Shown piece by piece: positions 50,121-63,150 of a stretch of 64,000 bases of DNA. The stretch is from positions 27,293,661-27,357,660 of the forward strand of contig NC_080696.1 in NCBI RefSeq assembly GCF_030445035.2, read 5' to 3'. Made by a program: the position numbers and the translations under genes. The notes under the pieces are model-generated. The model was not told the origin of the DNA. It saw only the letters and a list, made by a program, of their open reading frames with translations, and ran no database searches. This stretch comes from Dasypus novemcinctus (taxonomy: Eukaryota > Chordata > Mammalia > Cingulata > Dasypodidae). Every line of letters starts with the position of its first letter. The stretch's first letter is position 1.

Positions 50121-53100
50121 TTTTTTTAAAATTATGTTTTATTAATTAAACAAGCAAAAATTGACTTATCAATCTTCACATAGAACTGCAGATGAAGCTG
50201 AAAAGCAAGACCTTATTTTTAAAGCAAAGTGCATTGAATGCAGAGATTTTGAGGGTTTTTGTATAAATAAGTAGGATAGCCATATCTCTCCCCATATACA
50301 AAATGCAAAGCCCACAATTCAAGGCTTTGACATTCCTAGAGATCACTTGTGATGATCCTGTTTATTTGAGAAATATCCACTTGCAAACATTTACAGTGGG
50401 TGCCAATCGACATTATCTTCTAACTTTTGCTACAATTCAGTACTTCCCTTAGCCCCATTCTAAGCAATGATGACAGTTTTATAACTCTGTCTTTTTAAAT
50501 GCATACTATTATTTATTTTTTTGATTTAATTTCATTATATATATTCATGATCATCTGAATATTTATTTCCCCTATAAAATGATATCAAAATAAAGAGATG
50601 CTTGAGGTTGCTTCAGTATTCACGTTTTTATGTTTTTTTCCAGCTTTTCTTCATTTATCCTAAGTATGAATAGCCTTGTTTAATAACTACATTTGTCACT
50701 GCCACCAGGTCAGGTTTAGAAATGGACTGCCTGGACGTTAAAGCATTTAAACTTCTCTGAAAAAAAGGGGGTTACTGTAGGTACTACTGCTTCTGGTTTT
50801 AAACTATATCTCAACAATAATATCTCTTGTGAAAGTTCACAGAACACCAGGCAGATGAGGCAAGCTGAATCTTGTTGCTCCATTGGGTTGAAATTTTCTT
50901 TTGTTTTAAGCTTCCTTGTGGAAGACAGTAGCAGTGCTGTTATCCACCACTAAAGTCAGGGTGATCGATAGACATAATTCTTGTCACCTTTCCTTCAACC
51001 CACTATGCAGCATCTGCATGTCTTCACAGAACATTGGCACTGAGGAGGGCCAAGTACAGAATATATAGAGGAAGGTTATTCTGTGCATAGTTTCATTTCA
51101 TTAATGCTTTTTAATTTTAACACATTTCTTATTTCATGTAAGGTTTAAAAAGGGACACGATAATGCTTAATCTCTAAAAGAAGAAAAAAGAAAATTAGTT
51201 TTAAAAGGTTATTACACTATACATATAGAAATATAAGAAAATAATAAAGAAGAGATGAAATAACTTAAAGTGCATTTGAGAGTTCTATAAAGTAAGAAAA
51301 TCTTTGGGGCATTTCCCCTATGCATTCAGCTTTCTTTTTCAACTTTATACTTTAAATGCTGGCTCACAGAGTGGAGATGTCTTCAGGGAAGACAAGGACA
51401 AGGCCAAGAGTACCACAGGTTTGTGAAGTGCTTCCTCTATTCCTTGGGACTCTGTGATGTGGCAGCCAATAGTTTAGTAACTCCTTCTGCCTTTTCTTAG
51501 TTTACATAGTGTTTCACTGAAAGATTTTTTTAAAGTTATTTTTCTATGCCTTGATCCTGTCAAGATCCAGTAGTGACATAAGGGGTGAAAAGTACTATGA
51601 GTCCCTAAGAAATAGGTTGCTGAGAATGACCCAAGATGGAACACTAGTAACACTGTATGTGGCTAGGAAACAGGTGCTGAGTCCTTCAGCAGATTATCTT
51701 TCATGCAATGGATTTCACTGTCTGTGACAGGATCCTGAGCTATTCTGAGCTCTGGGGGCTGGCATTTAGCATCAGCAAACCATCTTGTCACATCTTTAAT
51801 TGGACACAATCCTATGGAGCAGTGAAACTTTTCCCCTGGTGACAGATTAGTTTCCTGAACTTTAGATGTGTTTTTAGAGAAGATACGGGGTTTTGGCTCA
51901 GAAATGCCTTAGCACCTCACACTGTTCACAATGGATTAAGGCTAAATGGTTCAAAAAAGTACACACAGTACAATTCCACTAAGCTCCCTCATCATCTTCT
52001 GTGTCTTGATTCTTTGGTGTTTTGATGGTGGACATTTGAACTTTCGGTTTTGGTGGCACAGAACCTACAAATCAAATATTGTCATAGTATTTATGAGTAT
52101 CCTAAAATTAAAATGCGGTCTTCAGGCTTGAAAAGATCAATTTCTTTGATTGAGTAGTTGATACCAATCAGGGTTTGCTATTACAACTTCTCAACTGCTG
52201 TTTTTCTTTGAGGGGAGGTATTTGGATATGGAATTCAATTTTTCACGTTCCTTCAAGTCAGATTGTTTTCCATTTCATTGACCTCAAATTTTAGTTTATC
52301 CAACATTTTCATCTAAATCTCAAGTTCTCTTTGAAGTAATTCTTTTCCGGCCTTCTGGTGTACCACAAAGTTCATGTGTAGGCAGCATTATCAGATCCCA
52401 TGCTCAGTTTCTTTGCATCAATTATTTTATCCACATGTGCTAAAGCAGGGTCTGAGAGGTTCTGAATGTCTTCTGTTTCTACATAATGATCAGAATGGTT
52501 TAGAAGATTTGTAAGGTCAAAGATAGGGTGCACCTCCCTGGAGAGACTGCCAGGGTTTTTTTTGGGATAAACTGAAATCTTGAAAGTGTACTTTGTATTG
52601 GGCTGAGTGGCCACGATGTGAGAACTTGCAGTGTTGGAGCCTACTGCCTGGCTTTTGGGGTGGTGGTGGTAAATAAATGCATGGCTGATGCTCACTTGCC
52701 CAGATATGTTATTGGAGGTAGCAGATGCTCTAGTGTTAGTGGACATGAGGAGTGTGGCTGATTCTTCATGACCTGGTCATCTTCTGTAGTGGCATTAGCC
52801 GAAATATAGGACTTAGATTTACTGTGAGACATCACCTCATCAGTATTTGGTGGACTGATAGTTATATAAACAGTAGGCTGATTTCTATTGATCAAAGAGG
52901 AACTGCCAAAGGTCTGAGATCCAGAAGAACACAATTTTTAAAAATTGTTTCTTTGTGGGGGTTCAAGTTTAATTTCAGCCTGGTTTTTCTGAAGTCCTAT
53001 TGAAATATTCTGAATGTTATATTGTTATATTGGCCATTGACAGAAGGTAGATGGACTGTTGGTTGCTGTGGAGTCATAGGGGAGGTGGTAGGCATGTAGA

Positions 53101-53515
53101 TATGGGAGAAGCTGACTGGCTGCTGAGCTGAGGTATGTGGTAGATGATTAAATATAGGAAAGGCAGTCCAGGGGCCAGGTTGTGAAGGTTAATACTTGTT
53201 GAGGGTTCATGGGATTGAACAGAGATACCAAGCCAGAATGCTGCTGGGTCTGTTGAACTGTACAACTAGGAGTTATAATGTAAGGTCTACTATAGATAGA
53301 ATTTCCCTATGGACTGTTAGACATAGGAGTACTATGATCAGTCTGGATATTTGCAGCTAAAATTACCATAATGGGATTAAATCTGGGAGTTTGTTGAGAA
53401 AGGTTAACTGCTCCTTTGTTGTCTAAGTGATGTGATATTAAATTTGAAGAACCAGATGGACTGGACTTTCCAAAAACATTAAAGCCATGAAGAATTTGAG
53501 CTGGTGCCATGCATT
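50121..53515 (-). pseudogene. TAB2: Processed pseudogene of TAB2, 5'-truncated
   Basis: On the minus strand, from 53515 to about 51903, a decayed frame matches TAB2 (TAK1-binding protein 2): [79 protein letters not shown] and [12 protein letters not shown], then PPKPK and [12 protein letters not shown] and a zinc-finger-like CTACTFLNH...CEQCE end. An internal stretch in the coiled coil is rearranged. The parent protein brings K63-ubiquitin signals to TAK1 in NF-kB signalling. Exon borders are fused, the 3' UTR runs to an AATAAA (minus strand, 50138-50143) and an A7 end at 50121-50127. The first third of the coding region is absent. It is a dead retrocopy. Confidence 0.9.
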
Positions 53516-53880
53516 TCATCTAAGTTATCTAATTTACTTGTGTACACTTGTTTGTCGTATTCTCTTATAATCTTTTATATTTCAGTAGCATCAATTTTAA
53601 GTTCCCCCTTTGCATTTCTGATTTTCATTTCATTATTTTTCTCCTCTCTTTTTGCTTTGTCTGTCTAGTTAAATGTTCTTAGCAGTTACTGACATTTTCA
53701 AAGAACCAGAATTGATTTTGTTGATTATCTGCTTTGTTGTTGTTTTTTTGTTGTTTTCCATTTCATTTATCTTCACTCCAATCTCATGGTTTCCTTCATT
53801 TTGCACACTTTTAGTTTGTTCTCTTTTTTTTCTATTTCTTCTAGGTATGGAATAGGTCTCTGATTTTAAATTACTATTTT
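53516..53880 (-). mobile_element. L1 ORF2 piece, RT leader, minus strand
   Basis: Begins with CATCTAAGTTATCTAATTTACTTGTGTA, the reversed 'LDEMDKFLE' linker before the RT, and continues through the reversed endonuclease-RT linker. It is the 5' neighbour, across the TAB2 retrocopy, of the L1 piece at 48540-50120. Confidence 0.7.
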
Positions 53881-53904
53881 TTAAATGAAAACATTACTTT
53901 ACAT

Positions 53905-54050
53905 CTTGTAAAGTGGTTTAATGAACTTTAAACTCAAAGTGAGCTGGGGAGTTGGGAGTATACGGGATCCTATTATATTTTTAATGTAATATTTTGTATG
54001 ATCAACATATCTTCAAAAATATTCACAAATCTATTTAAAAAAGAACTACA
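53905..54050 (+). mobile_element. Repeat X 3' end fragment
   Basis: GGGGAGTTGGGAGTATACGGG followed by CCTATTATATTTTTAATGTAATATT and ATGATCAACATATCTT, which matches the last 100 bp of copies D and E. Very short, so the identification rests on this ending only. Confidence 0.5.
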
Positions 54051-56200
54051 CATTGCAAAAAAATGCATGAGCAATGAATGAAAGAAATAGATTTATGAGA
54101 CCTCAAAATTAAAAAAATTTGTACCTCAAAGGAGTTTATCAAGAAAGTGAAAAGGCAGCCTATTCAATGGGAGAAAATTTTTGGTAACCATATATCTAAT
54201 AGGAACCTATAAAAATAAATCCTACAAGTTGACTGCAAAAGACAAATAGCCCATTTTAAAAATGGGCAATTGATTTGAATAGACATTTCTCCAAAGAAGA
54301 ATAGTAAGATAAAAAGCACATGAAAAGATGCTCAACATCACTAGCTATTAGGGAAATGCAAATCAAAACTATGAGATATCATCTTGCACCCATTACACTG
54401 GTAGCTATTAAAAAAAATAGAGGACTACAAGTGATAGAGAGGATGGGGAAGAATGGAAACGCTTATCAACTACTGGTGCAAATGTCGAATGGTGCAGCTA
54501 CTGTGGAAGACAGTTTGGTGGTTCCCCAGGAAGCTAACTACAGGACTGCCATATGATCCAGCAAGCCCACTACTTGCTATATACCCAGAAAAATGGAAAA
54601 GAAGAACACAAAAAGATATATGCACACCAGTGTTTATAGTGGCATTATTCACTACTGCCAAAAGTTGGAAACAATCTAAATGTCCATCAACAGATAATTG
54701 GATAAGCAAATTCTGATATATACATACAGTGGAATATTACTCAGCCATAAGAAGAAATGTAGTATTAACACATGGGATAGCATGGATAAATATTGAAGAT
54801 CTTATGCAGAGTGAATCAAACCGGGCACTGTGGACAAATATTACATGATCTCACTGATATGAATTAAGCAGATTGAGAATATTTACAGAGCTAGAATATG
54901 GAAGATAGTTTTATAGGAGAAAAAAAGGGAGAAGAATGTTGTTAGCCAATGCCCATTTAGGCAAAATCTATGATAAGGTGGAACAGTGTAGCTGTGCAGG
55001 GGTGATGCAGCAATGCTATTGGGCTGGGTGGTGCTGCTCTGTGAGGGGGGAAGGTGGAGAGGGTGGGTTTGACTGTCCATGGAATTGGGGGGGAGTTGCA
55101 AGAGGTAGCATTTGAACTCAGGATTTGCATGCATGTGGTTGAAACTAAAATTTTGGAAATGTTCTTTTGGCAAATATGGCAAAGGTGTTACTGGTTTAGG
55201 GTATTGGATGTGGAGGGCATGCAGGACAGCATGCAATTGGGACAGGCTTCTAGGGAGTATGTGAGTGTTCATCTTGTCATAGTGTTTTGTATCAGTGGGT
55301 GGAGACCTACATAATGAGCATGAATTTCTAGGATTCCCATCCTAGGGAGTCCCGCTATGTTCTCAAATAGAGGAGCAGGAGTGTTTTGAGAGAATTGGCA
55401 GTGCCTAATGGGGAAGGACAAACCAGTATGACAAGCACTCAATGTTGTTGCAAGTAACTATGAATCTTGTTCTTCAAGGAGTGAAGCTTGGTGGCTGCCA
55501 TGCATTCTGAGTGGAGAGGAAGGAGGAAAAGAGTAAATGGAACATGGGGGCATTTTTTGGGGCAATGGAATTGTTCTACATGATCTTGTAATGATGGATA
55601 CAGACCATTTTAAATTTCATCAAAATTTATATAAATGTAAGGTGCAAAATGTAAATCATAATGCAAATCATTGCCCATGGTTAGTAACAATGCTTCAATA
55701 TTTGTACATCAATTGTAACAAATCTACCATCCAGATGAAAAATGTTATTTTAATGAACTATAGAAAGGATCCCTGAAAGACCATGATTGGTGGCAATAGT
55801 CTGATGGTATTGTCTCATAATCTGTAACAAATGTTCCACCAGGATGTGGAATTGTATGGGAAGTCTATACATCTATACAATTGTTTTGCAAGTTCATGAT
55901 ATCTGTAACAAAAATATATTTTTAAAAAATAGTATGGTTTGGGGGAAAATACAGCAAATGTAAGGTAAGGACTATAGTTGGTAGTAATATTGTGATGATG
56001 CTCTTGCATAGATTGTAGCAAATGTTTCACAACAATGCAAAGAGTTAGTGGAGGGGTGATGTATGAGACCCCTGTGTGATGTTATGTATGGTTATTTTGT
56101 AAGTTCACAATCTTTACTGTACACTTATTGTTTATGTGTGTTCATGTATGAATGATATACTTCAATAAAAATAATATATTTTAAAAAATGTTATTATAGG
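54051..56200 (+). mobile_element. 5'-truncated L1, ORF2 C-terminus and 3' UTR
   Basis: The plus-strand ORF2 end (about 54110 to 54716) carries the KVKRQPIQWEKIFG-type start, the 'ISYYWCKCRMVQLLWKTVWWFPRKL' wording and the terminal KDICTPVFIVALFTTAKSWKQSKCPSTDNWISKF, with stops. The 3' UTR runs to about 56200 and contains the doubled 'GTAACAAATGTTCCACCAGG' and 'GTAGCAAATGTTTCACAAC' blocks of this L1 group. It ends in an AATAAAAATAATAT tract. Confidence 0.82.
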
Positions 56201-56489
56201 GGAAAGAGGAAAGGGAGGGGGAGATGTTGGGTAGATGTGAATGCCCTATATTCTGCACATGACTTTTCTATAACCTGAAGCTTCTTTGAAGACAAAATTT
56301 TAAAAAATGCACTGGGGGAATAAATGGAATAAAATGTCACTGCACATACAAGACAATGGATCTTTCAATATGAAAGAAATGTCAATTTTTAAAGGAATTT
56401 ATATTTTATTATTTTTATTTTGATTTTTATTTATTTTTTTGTTTTTTATTTATTTTAAACATAAATATATTTTATTTTCTTATTAATTG
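56201..56489. other. A/T-rich junction sequence
   Basis: After the L1 end lies an A/T-rich stretch with (TTTTATTT)n-like wording at about 56398-56470. No further identity. Confidence 0.4.
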
Positions 56490-57238
56490 ATTAGGTCACT
56501 TTGTTGGCTTCAATTCAAAAGGGAGGATCCTTGGTACTGGTGTCAGTGATGGGGGATGCATGGGAAGAGGTCCACCTGGAACATACCTATAAGGCATGTG
56601 AATGTGTTCGAATGTTCATGGGTTGAGATTCACACAATAATCAAAAGAAGATTGAATTTCCATTCTGAGAAGCTCTGCCACTTTCTCTAATGGAACAGCA
56701 AGAAACCCCCAAGAACAGAGGCAGTGACAAGTGAAGGATGATGGACCATTGATGGGACCTTGATATTAATGACTGTACTTATGAACCTTTATTTTTGAAA
56801 CTGAAAACTTAGCCTAGTATAGGGTGCCTAAGAGTTACTGCCTGAGAGCCTCCTTGATCAAACATGACCTCTGTGTAAGCCAAACTCAGCATATCCATTG
56901 CCTTCCCCCCAGCAGGGGGCATGACTCCAAGGGATGAGCATGGAGGGATTACTAAAAACCACAAACTAGCAATGCAACTGGGAAAGACCTTTACCAAAAG
57001 GGGACATGGGTAAAGACAAATGAGTTTATACAGCTAGGAGACTTCAAAGTGAGTAGGGAGGTCATTCCAGAGGTTATGCTTAAACATTTCTCAACATATT
57101 TCATTGACTGCCTAAGTAAATATTACCTCAAAGAGTGGAACTCCTGAGGATTCTGGAGAGTACATTCAGAGAGTACAGGCAGGGAAGACCGCTGAGGAAT
57201 TTGACACCCAGCCAGTGGCCCTACTTTGGAATTTGTGC
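56490..57238 (+). mobile_element. Repeat X-like copy H
   Basis: Plus-strand copy of the 5' part of the family: GGATGCATGGGAAGAGGTCCACCTGG, TACCTATAAGGCATGTGAATG, CAGTATAGGGTGCCTAAGAGTTAC-type wording near 56815 and GACAAATGAGTTTATACAGCTAGG near 57017. It aligns with 42000-42700 (reverse) and 20680-21200. The 3' A tail is missing: the copy stops at 57238, where a minus-strand L1 begins. Confidence 0.7.
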
Positions 57239-59640
57239 TCTATATAAATTTGAAGATTGGTTTTCCATTTGTGCAAAAAAGACTGTAGGAATTTTGATTG
57301 GGATTGCATTGAATCTGTAAATTCTTTTGTGCAGTTTTGACACTTTAATAAAATTTAGTATTTCAATACATGAATACAGAATATCTTTCCATTTATTTAG
57401 GTGTTCCTTAATTTCTTTTAGCAAAGTTTTGTGTTTTTTGCATACCAGTTCTTTACATTTTGTTTATATTTATAACTATTTAATTTATTTTTATTTGCGC
57501 TTATGAATTTGAATTTTTCTTGATTTTCTCTTCCAATTGGTCATTGCTTGTGCATAGAAACATTATTGAATTTTTGCTGTTGTTCTTCTAAGCTGCTACT
57601 TTTCTGCATTCATTTATTAGCTCTAGGAGCTTTGTCATGGTTTTTCAGGATTATTTGCATAAAGGATCATATCATCTCCAAATAGAGAAATTTTTATTTT
57701 TTCCTTTCCAATTTAGATGCCTTTTATTTCTTTTTCTTGCCTAATTGCTCTGAGGAAAACTACCAGTACAATGTTGAATAGCAATGCCATCAGTGGCATC
57801 CTGATCTTTTTTCTGATCTTAGAGTAAGATGTTAGCTATGGGCTTTTTATATATACTCTATTATGTTGAGGAAGTTTCCTTCTGTTCCTAGTGTTTTAAG
57901 TGCTTTTATCATGAAGGAGTGCTGGATTTTATTAAATGCCTTTTCTGCATTATCGAGATGATAAAGTTGTTTTTTCCCTTAATTCTGTTAATGTGGTGTG
58001 TTATATTAGTTGATTTTATTATATTGAGCACTCCTTGCATACCAGGAATAAATTCCACTTGGTTTTAGTGTATAATTCTTTTAGTCTGCTGTTTGAATCA
58101 GTTTGCTAAACTTTTCTTGAGGATTTCTGCATCCGTATTCATAAGAGATACTTATCTATACTTTTCCTTTGGTATTTTTATCTTACTATGGTGGTAGGAT
58201 GATATTGGCTTTGTTGAATGAGTTAGGGAGTGTGCCCTCCTCTTCAATATTTTTGGAAGAGTTTGAGCAAAGTTGGAGTTAAATTTTCTGGGAATGTTTG
58301 GTGGAATTCCCTTATAAAGCCAGCTGGTCCTGGGCTTTTCTTTGTTGGGAGGCTTTTGATTACTGATTCAATCCCTTTGCTAGTAATTGGTTTGTTGAGA
58401 GCTTCTATTTCTTCTTGAGTCAATGTAGGTAGTATGTGGATTTCTAAGAATCTGTCCATTTCATCTAGGTTATCTAATTTATTGGTGTACCATTGTTCAT
58501 AGTATCCTCTTATAGTCACTTACATTTCACTTATATTTTCTGATTTTCATTATTTTTATCCTCTCTCTCTCTTTTCTTTGTCTAGTTAAATGTTTGTGAT
58601 GTTATTGATCTTTTTAAAGAAACAGCTTTTGGTTTGTTGATTTTCTAATGTTTTGTTGTTTTTGTTTTCTATTTCATTTATCTCCACTCTAATCTTATTG
58701 TTTCATTCCTTTTTCTCACTTTGGGTTAGTTTTCTCTCTTTTATTCTAGTTCTTCCAAGTTTAAGATTAGGTCTCTGTTTTCAAATATTTCTTTTTTTAA
58801 TGTAAGCATTTAGAGCTATAAATTTCCCTCTCAGCACTGCCCTCATTGTGTCCCACAGGTTTTAGTATGTTGTATTTTCATTTTCATTTGCCTCAATTTG
58901 TTTTCTAATTTTGATCTGATTTCCTGTTTAACCCATTGGTTGTTTAAGAGTGTGTTGTTTAATTTTCATATTTAAAAAAAAATCCTATTTCTCTCTGTAT
59001 TTTTTATTTCCAGCTTCATTCCATTGAGGCCAGAGAATATAAATTGCATGCTTTTATTATTTTTAATTTGAAGAGACTTGATTTGTGACACATCATAAGC
59101 TCAGTCTTGGAGAATGATCCATGTCCATTTGAGAAAAACATGTATTCTGTTATTAATGGATGCAATGTTCTAAATATGTCTGTTTCTTCTAATTAGCTTA
59201 GTGCATCATTTAATTCCTGCACTCCCCTATTGATATTCTGACTATATGTTCTATCCATTATTGAAAGTGGTGTGTTGAAGTCTCAATATTATCATAAAGG
59301 CATCAATTTTTCCATTCAAATCTGTCTTCATACATTTCAGGGCTTTGCTCTTAGGTGTACAAATATATATTTAACTGCTACATTTTCCAGTTGAATTGTC
59401 CTCTTTATCAGTATATAATGACCATCTTTGTCCCTTATAAATGATTTTGACTTAAAGCCTATTTTATCTGATATTAGTATAGCCACTTCTGCACTTTCTG
59501 GGTTACTACTTCTATGGCATATGTTTCCATTCTTTCATCCTCAATCAATGTGTATATTTTACTTTAGAGTGATTGTCTTGCAGGCAGCTTATAGTTAGGT
59601 CTTGTTTTTTGTTTGTTTGTTTGTTTGTTTGTTTTTTACA
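57239..59640 (-). pseudogene. L1 ORF2 remnant, minus strand
   Basis: A 91-codon piece at 58244-58519 (minus) preserves the RT leader, including [14 protein letters not shown], where the usual PDG of L1 is PAG. Frame breaks occur on both sides. The RT active-site region reads reversed as 'ATCATATCATCTCCAAATAGAG' near 57665, consistent with a lost F-A-D-D context. The endonuclease half lies 58800-59640. Confidence 0.75.
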
Positions 59641-60776
59641 CATTCTGCCAATCTCTGTCTTTTGTCTAGAGACTTAAATTCATTTACAATTACAGTCACT
59701 ACTGACAATACAGGACATTCTTCTATTTTCCTTTTTAAGTATTACACATTTTTTTGTCCCTTACTTCCATTAAAGCCTATTTTTACATTTATTTTCTTTT
59801 CCATCTGGCTATATTTTACATCTGTTTACCTCATGGTGTCCATGGGATTAAAATTTAACCTCCAAAATTTATAACAATCATATTAGTTTGACAAAAACTT
59901 AACTTAAATATTATGCACATATACTTTTAACCCCACCTTGTTTATTTTTGTACCACTCTTATCTTTGTACCTTGTCCAAACACAAAGGTTTATTACTTTT
60001 TATGCATTTGCATTTCAATACTGTAGGATGTAAGAAGTGGAGTTGTATACCAAATAACACAATACACTAATACTAGCACTTATAATTACTCAAGAGCAAA
60101 TCTTTATTTCTTTATGCTGCTTGTATCACTATCTAGTGTCCTTTCTATTCAGTCTTAAGAACTCCATTTAGCATTGCTTGTATAGCAGGACAATGGAATT
60201 CCTTCAGCTTTTATTTATTTGAGAATGTCTTAATCTCCCCTCATTTAAAAAAAAAAGTATCACTGGATGTAAAATTTTTAGCTTTCAGTTGTTTTCTTTC
60301 ATCACTTTAATTACTTCAATCCACTTTCTTCTGCCTCCATTTTTTTCTGGTGAGAAATCAATACTCAACCAAATTGGGTCTCCCTTGTCCATAACATTGT
60401 TTTTCTTTTGCAGCTTTCATACTTCTCTTTTGTCATTTGCATTTAATAATGTCATCAGGTCGTCAGTATAATGGGAAATATTTTTCTTCATCTTTATTAT
60501 GTTTGGTGCTCTCTGCTCTATTTTGCTAAATTTTGGAAGATCTCATTATTTCTTTGATTATACCTTCTATCCCTTTCTCTCTTTCTTCTTTTGGGACTCC
60601 CATAATACATATATTGTTGTGCTTGATTGTGTCCCATAGCTATCTTAAGCTATTTTTTATTTTAATATTTCTTTTTTTTTGTTTTCTCTTCCTCAAACTT
60701 ACTCATTTCAAGTGTCTTTTCTTTAAGTTCACTGATTCTTGCCACCTCCAATCTACAATTAAAGCCCTCTTAGGTT

Positions 60777-61496
60777 TTACTTGCATGGTCATGATGGCAG
60801 AGGAAAAATGGTGAGAGCAGGGCACAGAAGGCAGGAACAGAGGTTCAAAGGTGAGAGACTGAATTCAGGTCTTAAGCCTGCTTTTTGAACTGCTAATTAT
60901 TCCACCCCTTTGCTAATGGCAGGGAAAGAGTTCCAACTGTTTGCTGTTTTGATTGATTACCCCACCCTTCAGTCCCCCATGAGGGACCACTGATAAAGTC
61001 CTTGGGGAATATCTGGGGCTTCTCCTAACTTCCAGAGGAAATCTTTTTCTAAGTGGCAGAATCTTAGGGAGGGTCCTCCAGCAGCCATCTTGGGACAATT
61101 GATGCCCATATGGACTTCTTGTCAGGTTCCAGATCCATCTATTGATTCCCTATCATACTAGCCAGGTTCATTCCCCCCTCAGAGAGTTTACACCTTTATT
61201 CTTAAAGAGGTCCTGAAGGGAGACCATTCTTCTGTAGCTACTTTCTGCAGGTTAGGGGCAGTAGGCACTACCTGACAAGGGGTAAAACCCTCCTGCTATT
61301 CTATCTTACTTGGAGGAACGTGGGCATTTATAATCTATAAAGGGAAATTGTAGTCTCTAAATGAAACTTCTTCATCACTTTTCAGCCCCTTCCTCTTCAC
61401 CTGGGTCTCATGGTCTACTATTTTTTCCCTTTTCTCATCCCTACCTGCCTGAATAAATTACCTGCCTAACTCAAAAAAAAAAAAAAAAAAAAAAAA
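60777..61496 (+). mobile_element. A-tailed retroposed unit of unknown source
   Basis: About 720 bp inserted into an L1 ORF1 and ending in AATAAATTACCTGCCTAACTC and then A23-24 at about 61472-61494: a polyadenylation signal 20 bases upstream of an A tail. It includes a CAGCCATCTTGGG block and CTTTATTCTTAAAGAGG. The flanks CCCTCTTAGG and CCTTCTTATG suggest a diverged TSD. It is not L1, DAS SINE or repeat X. It could be a retrocopied LTR-initiated transcript or the 3' end of a processed gene. No protein-coding frame was recognised. Confidence 0.6.
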
Positions 61497-63150
61497 ACCA
61501 ACAACCTTCTTATGAATTTTTCATTGAGTTGTATGGCGTTGAATTACTGGAGTTTGGTTCCTGTTTAAAATTTCTACCTCTTTACTTAGAATCCCATTTT
61601 TTCCTAATATCCTTTAGTTCTTTCTCTACAGCTTCTTTTTTCTTCTTGAACATTTTTAAGACTATTTTTAATAAGCTTTGCTTGGTATGTCCACATTCTT
61701 GTTTTCTTTTTTGTTGTTATTCTGTATTTTTATCCTTTTCCTTTGGATGGGCCATCATTTCCTGTTTCTTTGTTTATCTTGTATGTATTTGTTGACACAG
61801 TATGCATCTGAATAGTTTCATTTATTAACTCTGGAATTTATTCCCCAATATGTCTATTTCTTAGTTTTGTGTTTTTCACCAGGTAGGGATGAGACAGAGA
61901 TTTTCTTGAACTTCAGCCCACCATTCAGGAAGATCAGCTAAAGGCAAACACAGGGTGATTTTCCCTTCCTTGTCCTGGGCTTTTGCTTGTTGGTTGTTTA
62001 CTTGTTTTGGAATCCCCTGTTTACAGGAGCTTGGTTGTCCCCTATGTTTTCCAGGAGACAGACTTCTCTCTCCCAGGTTTGAAGTCAGCAAACGTATGCC
62101 CCAGAGTGTATGGGTAATTTCTTACCCTTCTTTCCTTGTCCCAACCTGCTTTTGCCTTGAGGAAAAATTCACTTATAAGGCACACACCTAAAAGAACTTC
62201 CAAAAATCTGTCTTTCCCAGTGAAAATAAGTCCAGGAACATACAACTAGCTCCAATGTGCCCTGTGAAGTGATGCATGTAGGATGATCAAATATCTGAAA
62301 ATAACATTTCTTTCACTGTTGCTAGGAAAGAATTGTAAGTTAGAATATAATGAGATGCAATACTTTCTTGGTGCCAAACTCCACTTTGGGTGGTCTAGAA
62401 CATCTGGTTGAAGCAATGAACTATGAAAACTAGCTTCAACTCGTTGACCAGACCTGTGCAGAAGAAGCCTCTTGCTGTACTCACTTCAACTTGCTTAATA
62501 AACATAGTAAATTTCACACCCAGGGATGGAGTTATCCATTCCCTTTTTGATCATGCAATGTATGTGCAAGTGTGATTTCCTGAACATACTAATCACACAA
62601 TTATATATCTATCTATGTATATTCATCCATATGCATAAAAATAATGCATAAGCAAAGCAAATTCTAAGTAGTAATTTGGGTATTTAAGCAAGAGTGAAGC
62701 TGCAGGAAAGGGAGTTGGGTTTGAGTCACTTTGGACTGACCTTCGCTCCATACCTCTGTAGAGGTAGTAAATGTGGGTTTGCCTTACTTTCATGTTGAAC
62801 TTTTCTTCTTGCCATCTCAGGTTATCCATAAAGGCCCTGCCCTGAGGTCTAACAGAAGGATCAGGAAAAGCACAAAGAGCTTCTCTGCTGGCTCCCCAAA
62901 GTTGGGCTTTCCCAGAATTCCCAGCAAGTGCAGCCCTTCAACTAACTGATCCAGCAGCATCTTTAAGTCCCCACCTCTATGCCCCTGTCCAGGGAGGATT
63001 AAAACAATGTCTACCCTCAGAGTCAGTCTACCAGCAATCAGAATTCACTAATCAAAATCTGAAATCAGTCATCTATGATGTCCAAGCCTGTTCTTGGCAA
63101 AGTGTAATTTTAGGTCTCTTTCTGTCAGCCGGGACCTAGCCAAGGCTTGG

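Larger units (their letters stand above)
57239..63150 (-). mobile_element. Minus-strand L1, interrupted, 5' end uncertain
   Basis: From 57239 the reverse complement reads ORF2 from the region after the RT (IPIKIPTVFF wording), the RT catalytic site reversed at about 57655-57690, the RT leader with [28 protein letters not shown] and [14 protein letters not shown] at 58244-58519, the endonuclease at about 58800-59640, and ORF1 at 60160-60776 plus 61497-61870. An A-tailed unit at 60777-61496 splits ORF1. Possible 5' UTR extends to about 63150 (a reversed YY1-like AAAAATGGAGG near 63172), but the end is unclear. Many stops. Confidence 0.75.

Noticed and set aside
52752..53003. An 83-codon plus-strand frame over the TAB2 region
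   Set aside because: It is the opposite strand of the TAB2 pseudogene.
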